From: PLanc-01 sp034678485
GTDB taxonomy: Bacteria > Planctomycetota > Phycisphaerae > Sedimentisphaerales > Anaerobacaceae
Length of the DNA: 64,000 bases
Direction of reading: 5' to 3'
Assembly (NCBI GenBank): GCA_034678485.1
Contig: JAXDBU010000078.1
Span: 1-64,000 of the forward strand
How positions within the stretch are numbered: the stretch's first letter is position 1; each line of letters starts with the position of its first letter. Below the pieces are notes generated by a model. It did no database searches. It worked only from the letters and a program-made list of their open reading frames with translations, and was not told the DNA's origin. Positions 34,010 to 42,896 of this stretch are shown here, in pieces. The position numbers and the translations under genes were made by a program.

Positions 34010-36381
34010 TCCACCCGAACGGCGTTGGCGGGACAGACGCTCTTGCACGTCCCGCACCGGACGCATTTCTCAGGATCGATCTCGTGTTTCTCACAGGGCT
34101 TCATCGCGATGGCCTCGGTCGGACAATGCTGGGCGCAGATCGTGCAACCGATGCAGTCGTCCGTGATGGAGTAGCGGATCAGGGCCTTGCACTTGCCCGC
34201 CGGACAGCGCCCCTGCACGTGCGCCTCGTACTCCTCGCGAAAGTACCGCATCGTCGAGAGAACGGGATTCGGCGAGGTCTTGCCCAGCCCGCACAGGCTG
34301 CCCTGCTTGATCATCTTCGCGAGATGTTCGAGTTCGTCGAGGTCGGACGACTCGCCTTGGCCTGCGCAGAGCCGGTCGAGGATGTCCAGCATCCGTCTCG
34401 TCCCGATTCGACAGAAGGTGCACTTGCCGCACGATTGATTCTGCGTGAATTGCAGGAAATACCGGGCGATATCGACCATGCAGTCGGTCTCGTCCAGCAC
34501 GACCAGACCGCCGGAACCCATCATGGCCCCCGCTTCGGTGAGGGACTCGTAGTCCACGGAGAGGTTGTCCTTTGCGACCGGGATGCATCCGCCGGAGGGG
34601 CCGCCGACCTGGACCGCCTTGAACTTCAGGCCACCTGCGATGCCGCCTCCGATCTCGTCGATGATCTGGCGGACCGAGATGCCCATCGGAACCTCGATCA
34701 GCCCGCCGCGTGCGATCTTGCCCGCCAGAGCGAAGACCTTGGTGCCCTTGCTCTTGCCCACTCCGATGTTCGCGAAGGCCTCGGCTCCATTGCGGAGAAT
34801 CCAAGGCACGCACGCGTAGGTCTCGACGTTGTTGATGAGGGTGGGCAAACCCCACAGGCCTTTCTGCGCCGGGAACGGCGGGCGGAGCCTGGGCATTCCG
34901 CGACGACCCTCGATGCTGGCCATCAGAGCGGTCTCCTCGCCGCAGACGAACGCGCCGGCGCCCGCGACGATCTTCAGTTGCAGCGAGAAGTCCGTGCCAA
35001 GGATGCTCTCGCCCAGAATCCCGTGCTCGCGGCACTTGTCCAGTGCCTCGGTGACTCGCTGGATCGCGAGCGGATACTCCGCACGGATGTAGAGGAATCC
35101 CTCGTGCGCCCCGACGCAGCGGGCGGCGATCACCATGCCCTCGATGATCCGATACGGATAGGACTCCATCAACATGCGATCCATGAACGCACCGGGATCG
35201 CCCTCGTCGCCGTTGCAGACGATGTACTTTTTCGCGGACTGTGCGGCGCGGACGGCGGACCACTTCAGATGCGTGGGGAAGCCTGCACCGCCCCGGCCGC
35301 GAAGGCCGCTGATCTCGATCTGTCGGATCACCGCCTCCGGGGTCAGCTCCTTGATCGCCTTCTCCAGGCCCTGGAAACCGCCGTTGCGACGGTATTCGTC
35401 CATGTCGGTCGGGTCGATGTGCCCGCAATGCTCCGTCGCGATGTGGATCTGCCGGCCGAGGAAGTCGGAGACCGCCTGGTCCCGTACGTGGATCGAGTAG
35501 CGAGTGACAGGCTCCCATTTCTCATCCGTCAGCAGGCGGTCGAGGGCGGTGGAGACCGCGTTGGTGAGCTTTCGATGGGGACCCTTGACGCCGAAGTGCC
35601 GTTGAATGATCGGCCTGGCATCCTCGGGCTGCACCCTCGCATAGAGATACGACGACTGGTCCGGCTGTACGATCTCCAGCAGAGGCGTCTGGTGACACAT
35701 CCCCACGCAGCCGACCCGCTTGACGGGGACCTGGACGCCCGTCTGGGCGAGGGCTTCCTGCAGGGCACTGTGCAACCTGCCGCTTCCGCGGGCGACACAG
35801 CAGGAGCCGAGTCCGATTCGGACCTCGCCGCGGACGCCCGCCTTTGCGGGATGCAATCTGTGCGACTTGCCCGACGACGCGGTTCTGGCCTGCTCGTGTC
35901 GGAGGAAATCGCTCAGCACGTGGGGCACGGTCTCGCGCGTCAGATGGCCGTAGGTCACGCCGTCGATCTGCACAGCCGGCGCCAACGTGCAGCAGCCCAG
36001 GCATGCGATCCGTTCGACCGTGAACAGCTTCCGGGCGTCGGTGTCCTCGCCCTCGGGAATCGCCAGGTGGGTGCGGAACGCATCATAGACCGATTCGGCG
36101 CCCTTGACGTGGCAGGCGGTGCCGATGCACACGTGGATGATGTGCTTGCCCGCGGGACGATGGCGGAACTGATCGTAGAACGTCGAGACCCCTGCAATCG
36201 AAGCCGGCGTGATCTCCGTCAGCTCGCACACCCGACGCAGCGCCTCCTCGGGCAGATAGCCATAGTGTCCCTGGATCGCCTGCAGGAGCTCCAACACCCT
36301 CTCTTTGCCGGCGCCGACCCGCTGGACGGTTTCCTCGACAAATGCCAGGTCCAGTTGTTCTGTTGGTTCTTGATTCGACAT
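34006..36381 (-). CDS. NuoE-NuoF fusion (HydB/HydC-like NADH-binding subunit)
   Basis: 791 residues. NuoE-like thioredoxin fold with C85, C90, C127, C131 for a 2Fe-2S cluster; a second thioredoxin-like 2Fe-2S segment (LGSCCVARGSG, RVGCVGMC) near 195-270; NuoF core with SGLRGRGGAGFPTHLKW, CNGDEGDPGAFMDR (FMN/NADH) and SCGKCTFCRIGTRRM (4Fe-4S); and a C-terminal 2x4Fe-4S ferredoxin (CIGCTICAQHC, CVRCGTCKSVC). This is the layout of electron-bifurcating hydrogenase or formate dehydrogenase diaphorase subunits, but no hydrogenase or formate dehydrogenase is present. Start ATG 36381; residues before it are not family-like. Coupled by ATGA to the GltD-like gene. Confidence 0.88.
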   Translation of the reverse strand: MSNQEPTEQLDLAFVEETVQRVGAGKERVLELLQAIQGHYGYLPEEALRRVCELTEITPASIAGVSTFYDQFRHRPAGKHIIHVCIGTACHVKGAESVYDAFRTHLAIPEGEDTDARKLFTVERIACLGCCTLAPAVQIDGVTYGHLTRETVPHVLSDFLRHEQARTASSGKSHRLHPAKAGVRGEVRIGLGSCCVARGSGRLHSALQEALAQTGVQVPVKRVGCVGMCHQTPLLEIVQPDQSSYLYARVQPEDARPIIQRHFGVKGPHRKLTNAVSTALDRLLTDEKWEPVTRYSIHVRDQAVSDFLGRQIHIATEHCGHIDPTDMDEYRRNGGFQGLEKAIKELTPEAVIRQIEISGLRGRGGAGFPTHLKWSAVRAAQSAKKYIVCNGDEGDPGAFMDRMLMESYPYRIIEGMVIAARCVGAHEGFLYIRAEYPLAIQRVTEALDKCREHGILGESILGTDFSLQLKIVAGAGAFVCGEETALMASIEGRRGMPRLRPPFPAQKGLWGLPTLINNVETYACVPWILRNGAEAFANIGVGKSKGTKVFALAGKIARGGLIEVPMGISVRQIIDEIGGGIAGGLKFKAVQVGGPSGGCIPVAKDNLSVDYESLTEAGAMMGSGGLVVLDETDCMVDIARYFLQFTQNQSCGKCTFCRIGTRRMLDILDRLCAGQGESSDLDELEHLAKMIKQGSLCGLGKTSPNPVLSTMRYFREEYEAHVQGRCPAGKCKALIRYSITDDCIGCTICAQHCPTEAIAMKPCEKHEIDPEKCVRCGTCKSVCPANAVRVE

Positions 36382-36397
36382 ATCGAACGATCCGGTC

Positions 36398-38107
36398 TTA
36401 CTGGGCCTTTCCGATGCAGTAGAGGTTCTCGACTCCGCGAATGTACATCCGCCCGTCTGCAAACGCAGGCGATGCAAAGCACTCCTCGCCCAGCTCGCAC
36501 TTGCCCAGCTCCTTGTACTCGGGCCCGACCTGGGCGATGTGCATGACGCCCTTCATATCCAGGACGTAGAGCTTGTCCCCCACGATGCTCGGGGATGCCC
36601 GGAAATCACCTTTGATCTTCTGCTCATACAGTTTGTGCCCATCCTCGATCCTGCAGCAGATCAGCAGATCGGCGCTCTCCAGCAGGTACACATAGGTCCC
36701 GTCGCTGACGGGGGAACAGATGTCCGGCCCGCCTTCCTCCATCTTCCAGACGACGTGCGTCTTGCTGACGTCGCCCTGCCCGGTCGGTTTGACAGCGACC
36801 AACTGCGCGTAGGGTTCTACCGCCAGGATGAGCCCGCCGGCATAGATCGGCGATGGCGTGACATCGCCGCCGAGACACTCGGCCCGCCAGATCTCCTTGC
36901 CGTCCGCAGGGTGGTAGGCGACGACGTTCGGATCGGCCAGCGTAATCAACTGAGGTTTCCCCTCCACTTCCACCACGACGGGCGAAGACCAGGAGTTCGG
37001 CAGATCCCGTTTGGTCTCCCAGGCGACCCGGCCGCTCGTCCCGTCCAATGCGATGACCTTCGATTTGCCCTCGCTGCCGTCGCCCTGGTCGTACTGGATG
37101 AGGACCAGTTTCTCATAGGTTTCCAGCGACGCGGCGTACCCGTAGGCGCTGTCCGGCACACCCAGGTTCTTGTGCCACAGACGACGACCGTTGAAGTCGA
37201 ACGCCGCCACGTCGCCGGTAGGGAAGATCGCGTAGATCCGCCGGCCATCCGTCGCGGCGGTGCAGGCGGCGTACCCCGTGTCCTCCATGAGCTCCAACTT
37301 CTCCTCGACCGGGACCGTGGGGACATCACCCGTCCACAGCAGTCGGCCGGACCTCGCGTCGAAACAGTACACCTGTCGTGCGTTGGGGTCCGCGCCGGTG
37401 AGGAAGACGCGATCCTTCCAGACCACCGGCGAATTGCGACCGGGCATCGGCACCGCGGTCTTCCAGAGGATGCCCTCGCCTGTCTTGCCGTTCCAGGAGG
37501 TGGGGATGTTGGCGTAGGCGCTGACGCCAGCCCCGCCGGGACCTCGGAACCGAGGCCATTGTCCCTGCTTGTCCTGCATCGAGGCAAAGGGAGGTTCCGC
37601 ATCCTGCGCCTGCGCGAATCGGACGTGTCCCATCATCCCGAGGACCGTCATGCCCACCACCAGGACAGCCAATCCCCCTGCGACGGCCCAGCGGGCCTGC
37701 CTGCCTTCTCTCACCTGCATCTCTCCTCGATCTGTCGTCCCATGTTGCGGCCTTGGCGGCTCTTTGCCCAGATCGTATGCGATCTTGCCCGCGATCAGCA
37801 GGACGATCACACTGCCGAGCAAGGCATAGGCCGTTCGCTCGGCAAAATCCAGTCGCCAGAGTCGGTCCTGTCGGATTTTGAGATCCAGTCGGCGGACTTC
37901 GGACAGGAGCGTCTCATTCGTCGGGTCCTTCTGCACCTGGAGCTGCATGGCCGCCAGCCTGTTCTCGCGCATAGGCCCAAGCACGGCACTGCCGAGGAGG
38001 TTGACGACCAGCAACACGGTGAAGATGCCCGTGAAGACCGCGCCCACAGCAGCAGTCGTCCTGGCCGATTGGCACCAGACATTCAGTTGTTTCGTTTCTT
38101 GTGTCAT
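36398..38107 (-). CDS. Membrane-anchored PQQ-like beta-propeller protein
   Basis: 569 residues. Three N-terminal membrane helices (TTAAVGAVFTGIFTVLLVV; AYALLGSVIVLLIAGKIAY; VAGGLAVLVVGMTVLGMMG), then an extracytoplasmic propeller opening with QWPRFRGPGGAGVSAYAN and blades such as RRLWHKNLGVPDSAYGYAA and GLILAVEPYAQLVAV. ATG overlaps the stop of the NosR-like gene (ATGA), and the NuoEF-like gene starts 16 bases after its stop. The tight linkage suggests it is part of the redox assembly, perhaps as a periplasmic scaffold. Confidence 0.85.
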   Translation of the reverse strand: MTQETKQLNVWCQSARTTAAVGAVFTGIFTVLLVVNLLGSAVLGPMRENRLAAMQLQVQKDPTNETLLSEVRRLDLKIRQDRLWRLDFAERTAYALLGSVIVLLIAGKIAYDLGKEPPRPQHGTTDRGEMQVREGRQARWAVAGGLAVLVVGMTVLGMMGHVRFAQAQDAEPPFASMQDKQGQWPRFRGPGGAGVSAYANIPTSWNGKTGEGILWKTAVPMPGRNSPVVWKDRVFLTGADPNARQVYCFDARSGRLLWTGDVPTVPVEEKLELMEDTGYAACTAATDGRRIYAIFPTGDVAAFDFNGRRLWHKNLGVPDSAYGYAASLETYEKLVLIQYDQGDGSEGKSKVIALDGTSGRVAWETKRDLPNSWSSPVVVEVEGKPQLITLADPNVVAYHPADGKEIWRAECLGGDVTPSPIYAGGLILAVEPYAQLVAVKPTGQGDVSKTHVVWKMEEGGPDICSPVSDGTYVYLLESADLLICCRIEDGHKLYEQKIKGDFRASPSIVGDKLYVLDMKGVMHIAQVGPEYKELGKCELGEECFASPAFADGRMYIRGVENLYCIGKAQ

Positions 38108-39408
38108 CGATGCCTTGCGGCTGCCTCCTTGTTCTTCTTGATTCGCTCGTGCTCTTTCGGACAGGCCCGATAGCATCGCGCACAGGCGAGACAACTCGCC
38201 GGGTCCGCTTCGTACTCGGTCCGCCTGCGACGAACGGACAGGACGATCAGCTTGCCACCGGCAATGAGACCGACGAACCCGCCCAGCAGTGCTCCGCCCA
38301 CACCGAATCGATTGCGGATCTGCGTCGCATCCGCATAGAGTAATTCCGTGGTCTGTCCTGTGGCTCGGAACGCATCGCTCACGTCGGTCGTCCCCTCGAC
38401 CTGGCCTGTCTCTTCCAAGTAGACTCGCTCCGCGGTGCGGACCCTCGGGTTCACACGAGCCAGTTGCCCTCTCGACGCGTAGCCGCCCCAGACACCCCCG
38501 GCTGCGAGGATCGGCAGCAGCACGAGAAACAGAACCAGCCTTCGTTTGGCGATCTTGTACTCCCCCTCGGGCCAGTCGCCGGTCGGCTCGCGAATCGCAC
38601 CGAACGGACAGGCATCCTCGCACAGGCGACACTGGATACACTCGGTGGGCGTGATCGTGACCCGTCGCTTGGACAGACGCGACAGATTACGGAGAATCAC
38701 GCCGTAGGGACACAGGAATCGGCAGTAAGGCCGCCCGATGAACAGCCCGATGAGCAGCAGACACACGCCGACCAGCAGGATATTCCAGTTGCCGCCCATC
38801 CGGAAGAAGCCCACGAATGGATCGTATCGGCAGATGATGAACGCACTACCTGTGGCCGCGAAGAGGACTGCGGCACCGAGATAGGCGTAGGCCAACAGTC
38901 GCAGGCCGCTCTCCAACCAGCGCGGCACGGTCACAGGGTGAATCAGGACCGCGTCTTGGATCGCCCCGAGGGGACAAACGGCACCGCAGAATACACGACC
39001 GCAGAACAGCGTGAACACCAGCGGGACGACGAAGAAAACCGCGGCGGCAATCGGGATGGCATAGCTGCTGTCGAAGACGGTCAAGGTCACGTTCTGGATC
39101 GCGCCGATCGGGCAGATGCACCCATCCCGCAGGAAACCGAAGTACAGCAGAGCCGCGATCATCAACACAAACACGGCCCGGCGACTGCGTCTCGTGAGAA
39201 TCAGGTGGGAGGCAAGCAGCAACGCAAGCACCAGCACGCCGGCATCGAGGTACTCGCGCCAGACAGGCTGCGGCGTCGGGGTGGTCGTCTCGGGAAACTG
39301 GTAACCGCTCTCGAACTCCGGCGGGGGAAAACGGATCTCGCCCTGCGTCTCCGCGCCGGCGGCCAGCAGAACCGTCAGAAAGGCTGCGATGCGAACGAAG
39401 CGGTTCAT
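38104..39408 (-). CDS. NosR/NapH-like membrane polyferredoxin
   Basis: 434-residue integral membrane protein. Signal-like N-terminus, about five to six membrane helices, membrane-edge cysteine motifs GCICPIGA (97-99), FCGRVFCGAVCPLGA (136-145) and YCRFLCPYG (229-233) as in NosR/NapH/RdxA, a 4Fe-4S motif CIQCRLCEDACP (257-267) and a final CLACARCYRACP. Such proteins carry electrons from quinol or flavin across the membrane to periplasmic acceptors. The N-terminal FMN domain of NosR is absent. Coupled by ATGA on both sides. No nosZ or napA is in the window, so the acceptor is unknown. Confidence 0.85.
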   Translation of the reverse strand: MNRFVRIAAFLTVLLAAGAETQGEIRFPPPEFESGYQFPETTTPTPQPVWREYLDAGVLVLALLLASHLILTRRSRRAVFVLMIAALLYFGFLRDGCICPIGAIQNVTLTVFDSSYAIPIAAAVFFVVPLVFTLFCGRVFCGAVCPLGAIQDAVLIHPVTVPRWLESGLRLLAYAYLGAAVLFAATGSAFIICRYDPFVGFFRMGGNWNILLVGVCLLLIGLFIGRPYCRFLCPYGVILRNLSRLSKRRVTITPTECIQCRLCEDACPFGAIREPTGDWPEGEYKIAKRRLVLFLVLLPILAAGGVWGGYASRGQLARVNPRVRTAERVYLEETGQVEGTTDVSDAFRATGQTTELLYADATQIRNRFGVGGALLGGFVGLIAGGKLIVLSVRRRRTEYEADPASCLACARCYRACPKEHERIKKNKEAAARHR

Positions 39409-39974
39409 TCCTTTCGATCCGCCCCTTTCAGCAAATACGGCTGGTCCGCAGGCACGCGCTTGAACGCCTGCGAAGGACAAGCTGCCGCGATGGCGCACTC
39501 GTTGCAGTTCTTGCACCGGTCGTGACGCACCTGGAGATAGAGCGATCCGTTGCCGAACACCGTGCACCCTTTGACGCACTTGGCGCAGCCGTTGCACAGC
39601 GCCTCGTCGATCGTGTACTCATAGTACGGGTCCTCGACGTAGGTCCGTTTGATCGCGCCGGTCGGACAGAGTGCGTTCTCCGCAGCGGTATCCAATGCCT
39701 TGGGCTCCGGCACGAGATACCCCGTGCACAGATCGCAGTATCCGCACATCGCATAGGTCTGGACGCACTTGACCGCGGACTCCTCCAGCACGCAGTACGT
39801 CGCACAATTGCCGCACGCGATGCACTTGTACGGATCGATCTGCCAAACGAGGTTGTCGCGGTTGTTCCGTGCGACGCTCAGTCCGGCGGCGGCCCCCGCG
39901 CCGGCCAGACAGCCGCCCCACAGACCGTCCCGAAGGAACTTGCGTCGAGTCACGTTCTCCTGTCTATCCGCCAT
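39405..39974 (-). CDS. Tat-exported 4Fe-4S ferredoxin-like protein
   Basis: 189 residues with a twin-arginine signal (TRRKFLRDGLWGG then a small-residue hydrophobic core). About four cluster motifs: CIACGNCATYC, CGYCDLC, CNGCAKCVKGC and CKNCNECAIAAAC, as in NapG/DmsB-type periplasmic ferredoxins. It would take electrons from the adjoining membrane polyferredoxin. Start overlaps the preceding 81-residue gene; its stop overlaps the NosR-like start (ATGA). Confidence 0.85.
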   Translation of the reverse strand: MADRQENVTRRKFLRDGLWGGCLAGAGAAAGLSVARNNRDNLVWQIDPYKCIACGNCATYCVLEESAVKCVQTYAMCGYCDLCTGYLVPEPKALDTAAENALCPTGAIKRTYVEDPYYEYTIDEALCNGCAKCVKGCTVFGNGSLYLQVRHDRCKNCNECAIAAACPSQAFKRVPADQPYLLKGADRKE

Positions 39975-40209
39975 GGCGAACCCTCGTTAGCGCATCGCGG
40001 GTCGAGAGCGCGCGAGGCAGGCCGCAATCTGCGAATGCCGCACACTCCCGGCACATCCCGCTGTGGAGGCACTTGCCCTCCCGCAAGAGCCTGCGCCGTT
40101 TCAAAACGACCGCCCCGCCGCCAAGCCCGAGCAAGGCTAGGCCTGCACCCCGCAGGGCTCGCGTGATGAACTGCCGCCGTGCGTGCAGTCTGCTCAGAAA
40201 TCCAGTCAC
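39964..40209 (-). CDS. Small exported cysteine-rich protein, 81 residues
   Basis: GTG start overlapping the NHL gene stop (GTGA) with GGAG eight bases upstream. RRQFITRALRGAGLALLGLG looks like a Tat signal or signal anchor; after it GKCLHSGMCRECAAFADC gives four cysteines (C-x5-C-x2-C-x5-C) that could hold a 4Fe-4S cluster or metal. It overlaps the next gene by 11 bases. No named family is recognised. Its place between the NHL propeller and the ferredoxin makes it a likely component of the same complex. Confidence 0.65.
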   Translation of the reverse strand: MTGFLSRLHARRQFITRALRGAGLALLGLGGGAVVLKRRRLLREGKCLHSGMCRECAAFADCGLPRALSTRDALTRVRHGG

Positions 40210-41249
40210 CGGCCCATCTCCTTTCTCCGAAATGTCTTCACTGTGTTGTCCTCCGGATCGAGGACGTAGATTCGACCGTCCGCACCGGCAGCGACATCGA
40301 GCCCGCTGCCCTGGGCCTCTTCCGGCGTCTCGTAGACCTTCATCTGCTTGCCGCTTGCGAACTGATCGGAACCCGCGACAACGCCGACGAAGCCGCCGTC
40401 GCTGTTGTAGACTTTCACGCGGACCAGTCCTTTTTCCGCCGTGACGAAGCCGCCGTTCGGCAGCAGGGCGAAGCTCGCGGGGTTGCAGCACCCGCAGAAA
40501 CCCTCGACGCCAACCGAACGCTCGCCCCACGAGAACTCGAGGTCACCGTCGATGGTGAACGTGTCGATGCGGTTCCGGCCGGGGTCCGCCACTCGGAGCA
40601 TGCCGTCTCGGCCCACCGCCAGATCGAAGTGCGGACTGGGCACCAGGAACCCCGGGATGTCACGCTCGGGGTCCTTCTCCCCGATGTGATCGATGAGCGT
40701 GCCCGTGGTGTCGTAGCGCAGCACGATCCGATGTCCGGCGTCGGCCACGAAGACCGCGTCCTTGTGCAGGGCGATGCTCGTCAGAACCGCTTCATCGCCC
40801 AGGGGTTCCCAGGAGGCGACCACCCTGCCCTGCGCATCGAGGACTTCTACGCGGTCTCTCATGCCGACGTAGATCGCGCCGTCGTCCGAGATCGCCAGGC
40901 ATTGCGGCTCGCCCGCCAGGCCGATCGTGCTCTCGATCTGGCCGGTGTCGCTGAGCACGCGAATCGCCTTGTTGCCGGCAACGTGAATCCGGCCCTTTGC
41001 GTCGACGATGATCGCGCGGGACTCACTCAAGCCCGTCCGGATAGTCGGACCCGATTGCGCGTAGAGAATCAGGTTCGGATCGATCCTGGCCAGCCGACTC
41101 AGATCGTAGGCATATGCCTCGCTCAAGCCGCTACCCGTCTTGCCGGTCGTGTCAAGCTGGAGAACCGCCACCACCGCCGCGACGACGGCCGCTATGACCA
41201 GCACGACGACAAGCCAGTCGCTGCCGATTCTCCCTGACATTCCCTGCAT
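40206..41249 (-). CDS. Membrane-anchored NHL-repeat protein with CGCC motif
   Basis: 347 residues. One N-terminal membrane helix (WLVVVLVIAAVVAAVVAVL), then an NHL-type propeller: GRIHVAGNKAIRVLSDTGQI, AIYVGMRDRVEVLDAQGRVV, GMLRVADPGRNRIDTF, GRIYVLDPEDNTVKTF. A CGCCNP motif lies in GFCGCCNPASFALLP, offering three nearby cysteines for metal or redox chemistry. ATG 41249 has GCAGGG seven bases upstream; ATG 41240 and 41303 are alternatives. Next gene overlaps it by GTGA. Confidence 0.8.
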   Translation of the reverse strand: MQGMSGRIGSDWLVVVLVIAAVVAAVVAVLQLDTTGKTGSGLSEAYAYDLSRLARIDPNLILYAQSGPTIRTGLSESRAIIVDAKGRIHVAGNKAIRVLSDTGQIESTIGLAGEPQCLAISDDGAIYVGMRDRVEVLDAQGRVVASWEPLGDEAVLTSIALHKDAVFVADAGHRIVLRYDTTGTLIDHIGEKDPERDIPGFLVPSPHFDLAVGRDGMLRVADPGRNRIDTFTIDGDLEFSWGERSVGVEGFCGCCNPASFALLPNGGFVTAEKGLVRVKVYNSDGGFVGVVAGSDQFASGKQMKVYETPEEAQGSGLDVAAGADGRIYVLDPEDNTVKTFRRKEMGR

Positions 41250-41319
41250 GATCGAACCCTGCACCTCTGTACGACAAGAATCTGCGAGCACCGCAGTTTT
41301 CACGGGCGAGATGCCCGTG

Positions 41320-42735
41320 CTATGGTTGAGCGATATCGAGACACACCATCCGCTTGAGGTCGCGGACGATCAGCCTTCCGGAGGCAATCGCCATCGGACC
41401 CCAGCATTCGAATCCATCCATGACTTTGGCCCGAGCCAATGGGTCGTACCCGGAGGCGCTCGGCTCGACGACAGTCAGCACGCCGGAATCGTCGAGCACA
41501 TAGAGCAGCCCATCGGCGATCGCATAGGGGCCGCTGCCGAACGTGTGGGCGCTCGTACTGGTCCAGACGACGTTGCCCTCCAAATCCAGACACACCAGTT
41601 GCTCGTCCATGCCGATGCCGAAGACGTGCCCGTCATAGAAGATCGGCGTCTGCTGCATCGTGCCGAAGACGCTGGTCGGATGCAGAAACTCGCGGGCCAC
41701 CGCGATTTCGCCCCCGGACTCGGTCAGACGCAGCATCGCGCAGCCATAGTCATACTGGCCGTAGCCGGCGGACAGGAAGATCCTGTCCTGGCCCACGATC
41801 ACCGGCATCGGCACATTGGTGCGGACCTTCCATTCTTCGGTCTTCCACAGGACCTGCCCGTCCTGCACGGCGACGCCGACGACGCCGCCGGCCTTGGTCG
41901 AGCCGCCGCAGTAGATGTAGAATTGCCTGCCCGCGAACTCCATCGGGACGACGGACGAATGCGTCATCACCCACCCGTCCGGGTTGGGCGTCTGCCAGAC
42001 GATCTGGCCCGTCGCACAATCGACCGCCAGCATCAAGACGCTCCCCGCGGGAGCGAGGATCGCTCTGCCGTCGTCGATCAGCGGACACTGGGCCGTGTAC
42101 CACTGGGGGATCTCGGTCCCATACTCCTTGACCAGGTTCAGCATCCAGCGGAATTCACCCGTCTTGGCATCGAGGCAGGTGACATGGCCTTTCGGCCCCA
42201 TGGTGACGACGTGCCGGTCTGTCACGGCCGGCACGGTGCGGCTTATGCCGTGGAATCGCTTGATCCTGACCGGGTAGGAGTATCGCCAGATCTCCTTGCC
42301 ATCGTTGAGTGAGAGGCAACGGACGACATCCGCCTGATTGGCCTGGTCGTAGTCGAGGAGGTAGACCCGTCCTTGGAGCACGGCGGCCCCGGCATAGCCC
42401 TCCCCGACGTCTATGGACCACAGCACGCGAGGCCCCTCGGCCGGCCACGTCCGACTCAGGGCCACCTTCTCGGAACTGATCGCATCGAAGTTGGCGCCTC
42501 GAAATCGGGGCCAGGCGCCCGGCAGATCCGCCGGCATCCCATCCGATGTCGTCAGCGTCCCCGCGATCTTGATGGGCTCATCCACCTCGCCAGCGTTCGC
42601 GGGTTTGCCGTCCGCACCAGGCAGACGCTCCTGGAGACTCACCGCCGCATCCGCGCCGAGCCAGAGTTGGATCAGCATAAGCACGCCCGCGACGGCGAAT
42701 GCCATAGGGATCATATTGGCGAGGAGCTTCTTCAT
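41320..42735 (-). CDS. Membrane-anchored PQQ-like beta-propeller protein
   Basis: 471 residues. N-terminal membrane anchor (MIPMAFAVAGVLMLIQLWLG), a short linker, then WPRFRGANFDAISSE opening the propeller and blades such as KEIWRYSYPVRI, GHVTCLDAKTGEFRWML and LLYVLDDSGVLTVVEP. ATG 42735 has AGGTG upstream. Upstream of the NHL gene by 71 bases. Likely extracytoplasmic; no catalytic site seen. Confidence 0.85.
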   Translation of the reverse strand: MKKLLANMIPMAFAVAGVLMLIQLWLGADAAVSLQERLPGADGKPANAGEVDEPIKIAGTLTTSDGMPADLPGAWPRFRGANFDAISSEKVALSRTWPAEGPRVLWSIDVGEGYAGAAVLQGRVYLLDYDQANQADVVRCLSLNDGKEIWRYSYPVRIKRFHGISRTVPAVTDRHVVTMGPKGHVTCLDAKTGEFRWMLNLVKEYGTEIPQWYTAQCPLIDDGRAILAPAGSVLMLAVDCATGQIVWQTPNPDGWVMTHSSVVPMEFAGRQFYIYCGGSTKAGGVVGVAVQDGQVLWKTEEWKVRTNVPMPVIVGQDRIFLSAGYGQYDYGCAMLRLTESGGEIAVAREFLHPTSVFGTMQQTPIFYDGHVFGIGMDEQLVCLDLEGNVVWTSTSAHTFGSGPYAIADGLLYVLDDSGVLTVVEPSASGYDPLARAKVMDGFECWGPMAIASGRLIVRDLKRMVCLDIAQP

Positions 42736-42896
42736 CGATCACCTGAAGACAAATCCGAAGCATGAAATCCGAAATCCGAAACGAATCCAAATGAGGGAAT
42801 CCGAATGACAGAAACGCTATCGTCCTTCGGTGGGCCTTGTCTGGAATTATGAATCTTGTTCATTTGAATTTGTTTCGAATCTCGTGCTTTCTTCCA
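42736..42896. repeat. Intergenic low-complexity words
   Basis: Between the propeller and permease genes the sequence gaaatccgaaatccgaaac and related words recur (about 42757-42800). These are typical dispersed junk words producing ISDF-type spurious ORFs. No gene or clear promoter. Confidence 0.4.

Noticed and set aside
32429..36381. Electron-bifurcating [FeFe] hydrogenase operon
   Set aside because: No HydA H-cluster subunit (no H-cluster cysteine motifs) is present beside the diaphorase-like subunits.
34084..36546. 820-residue plus-strand ORF
   Set aside because: Antisense to the NuoE-NuoF fusion, which has intact cofactor motifs.
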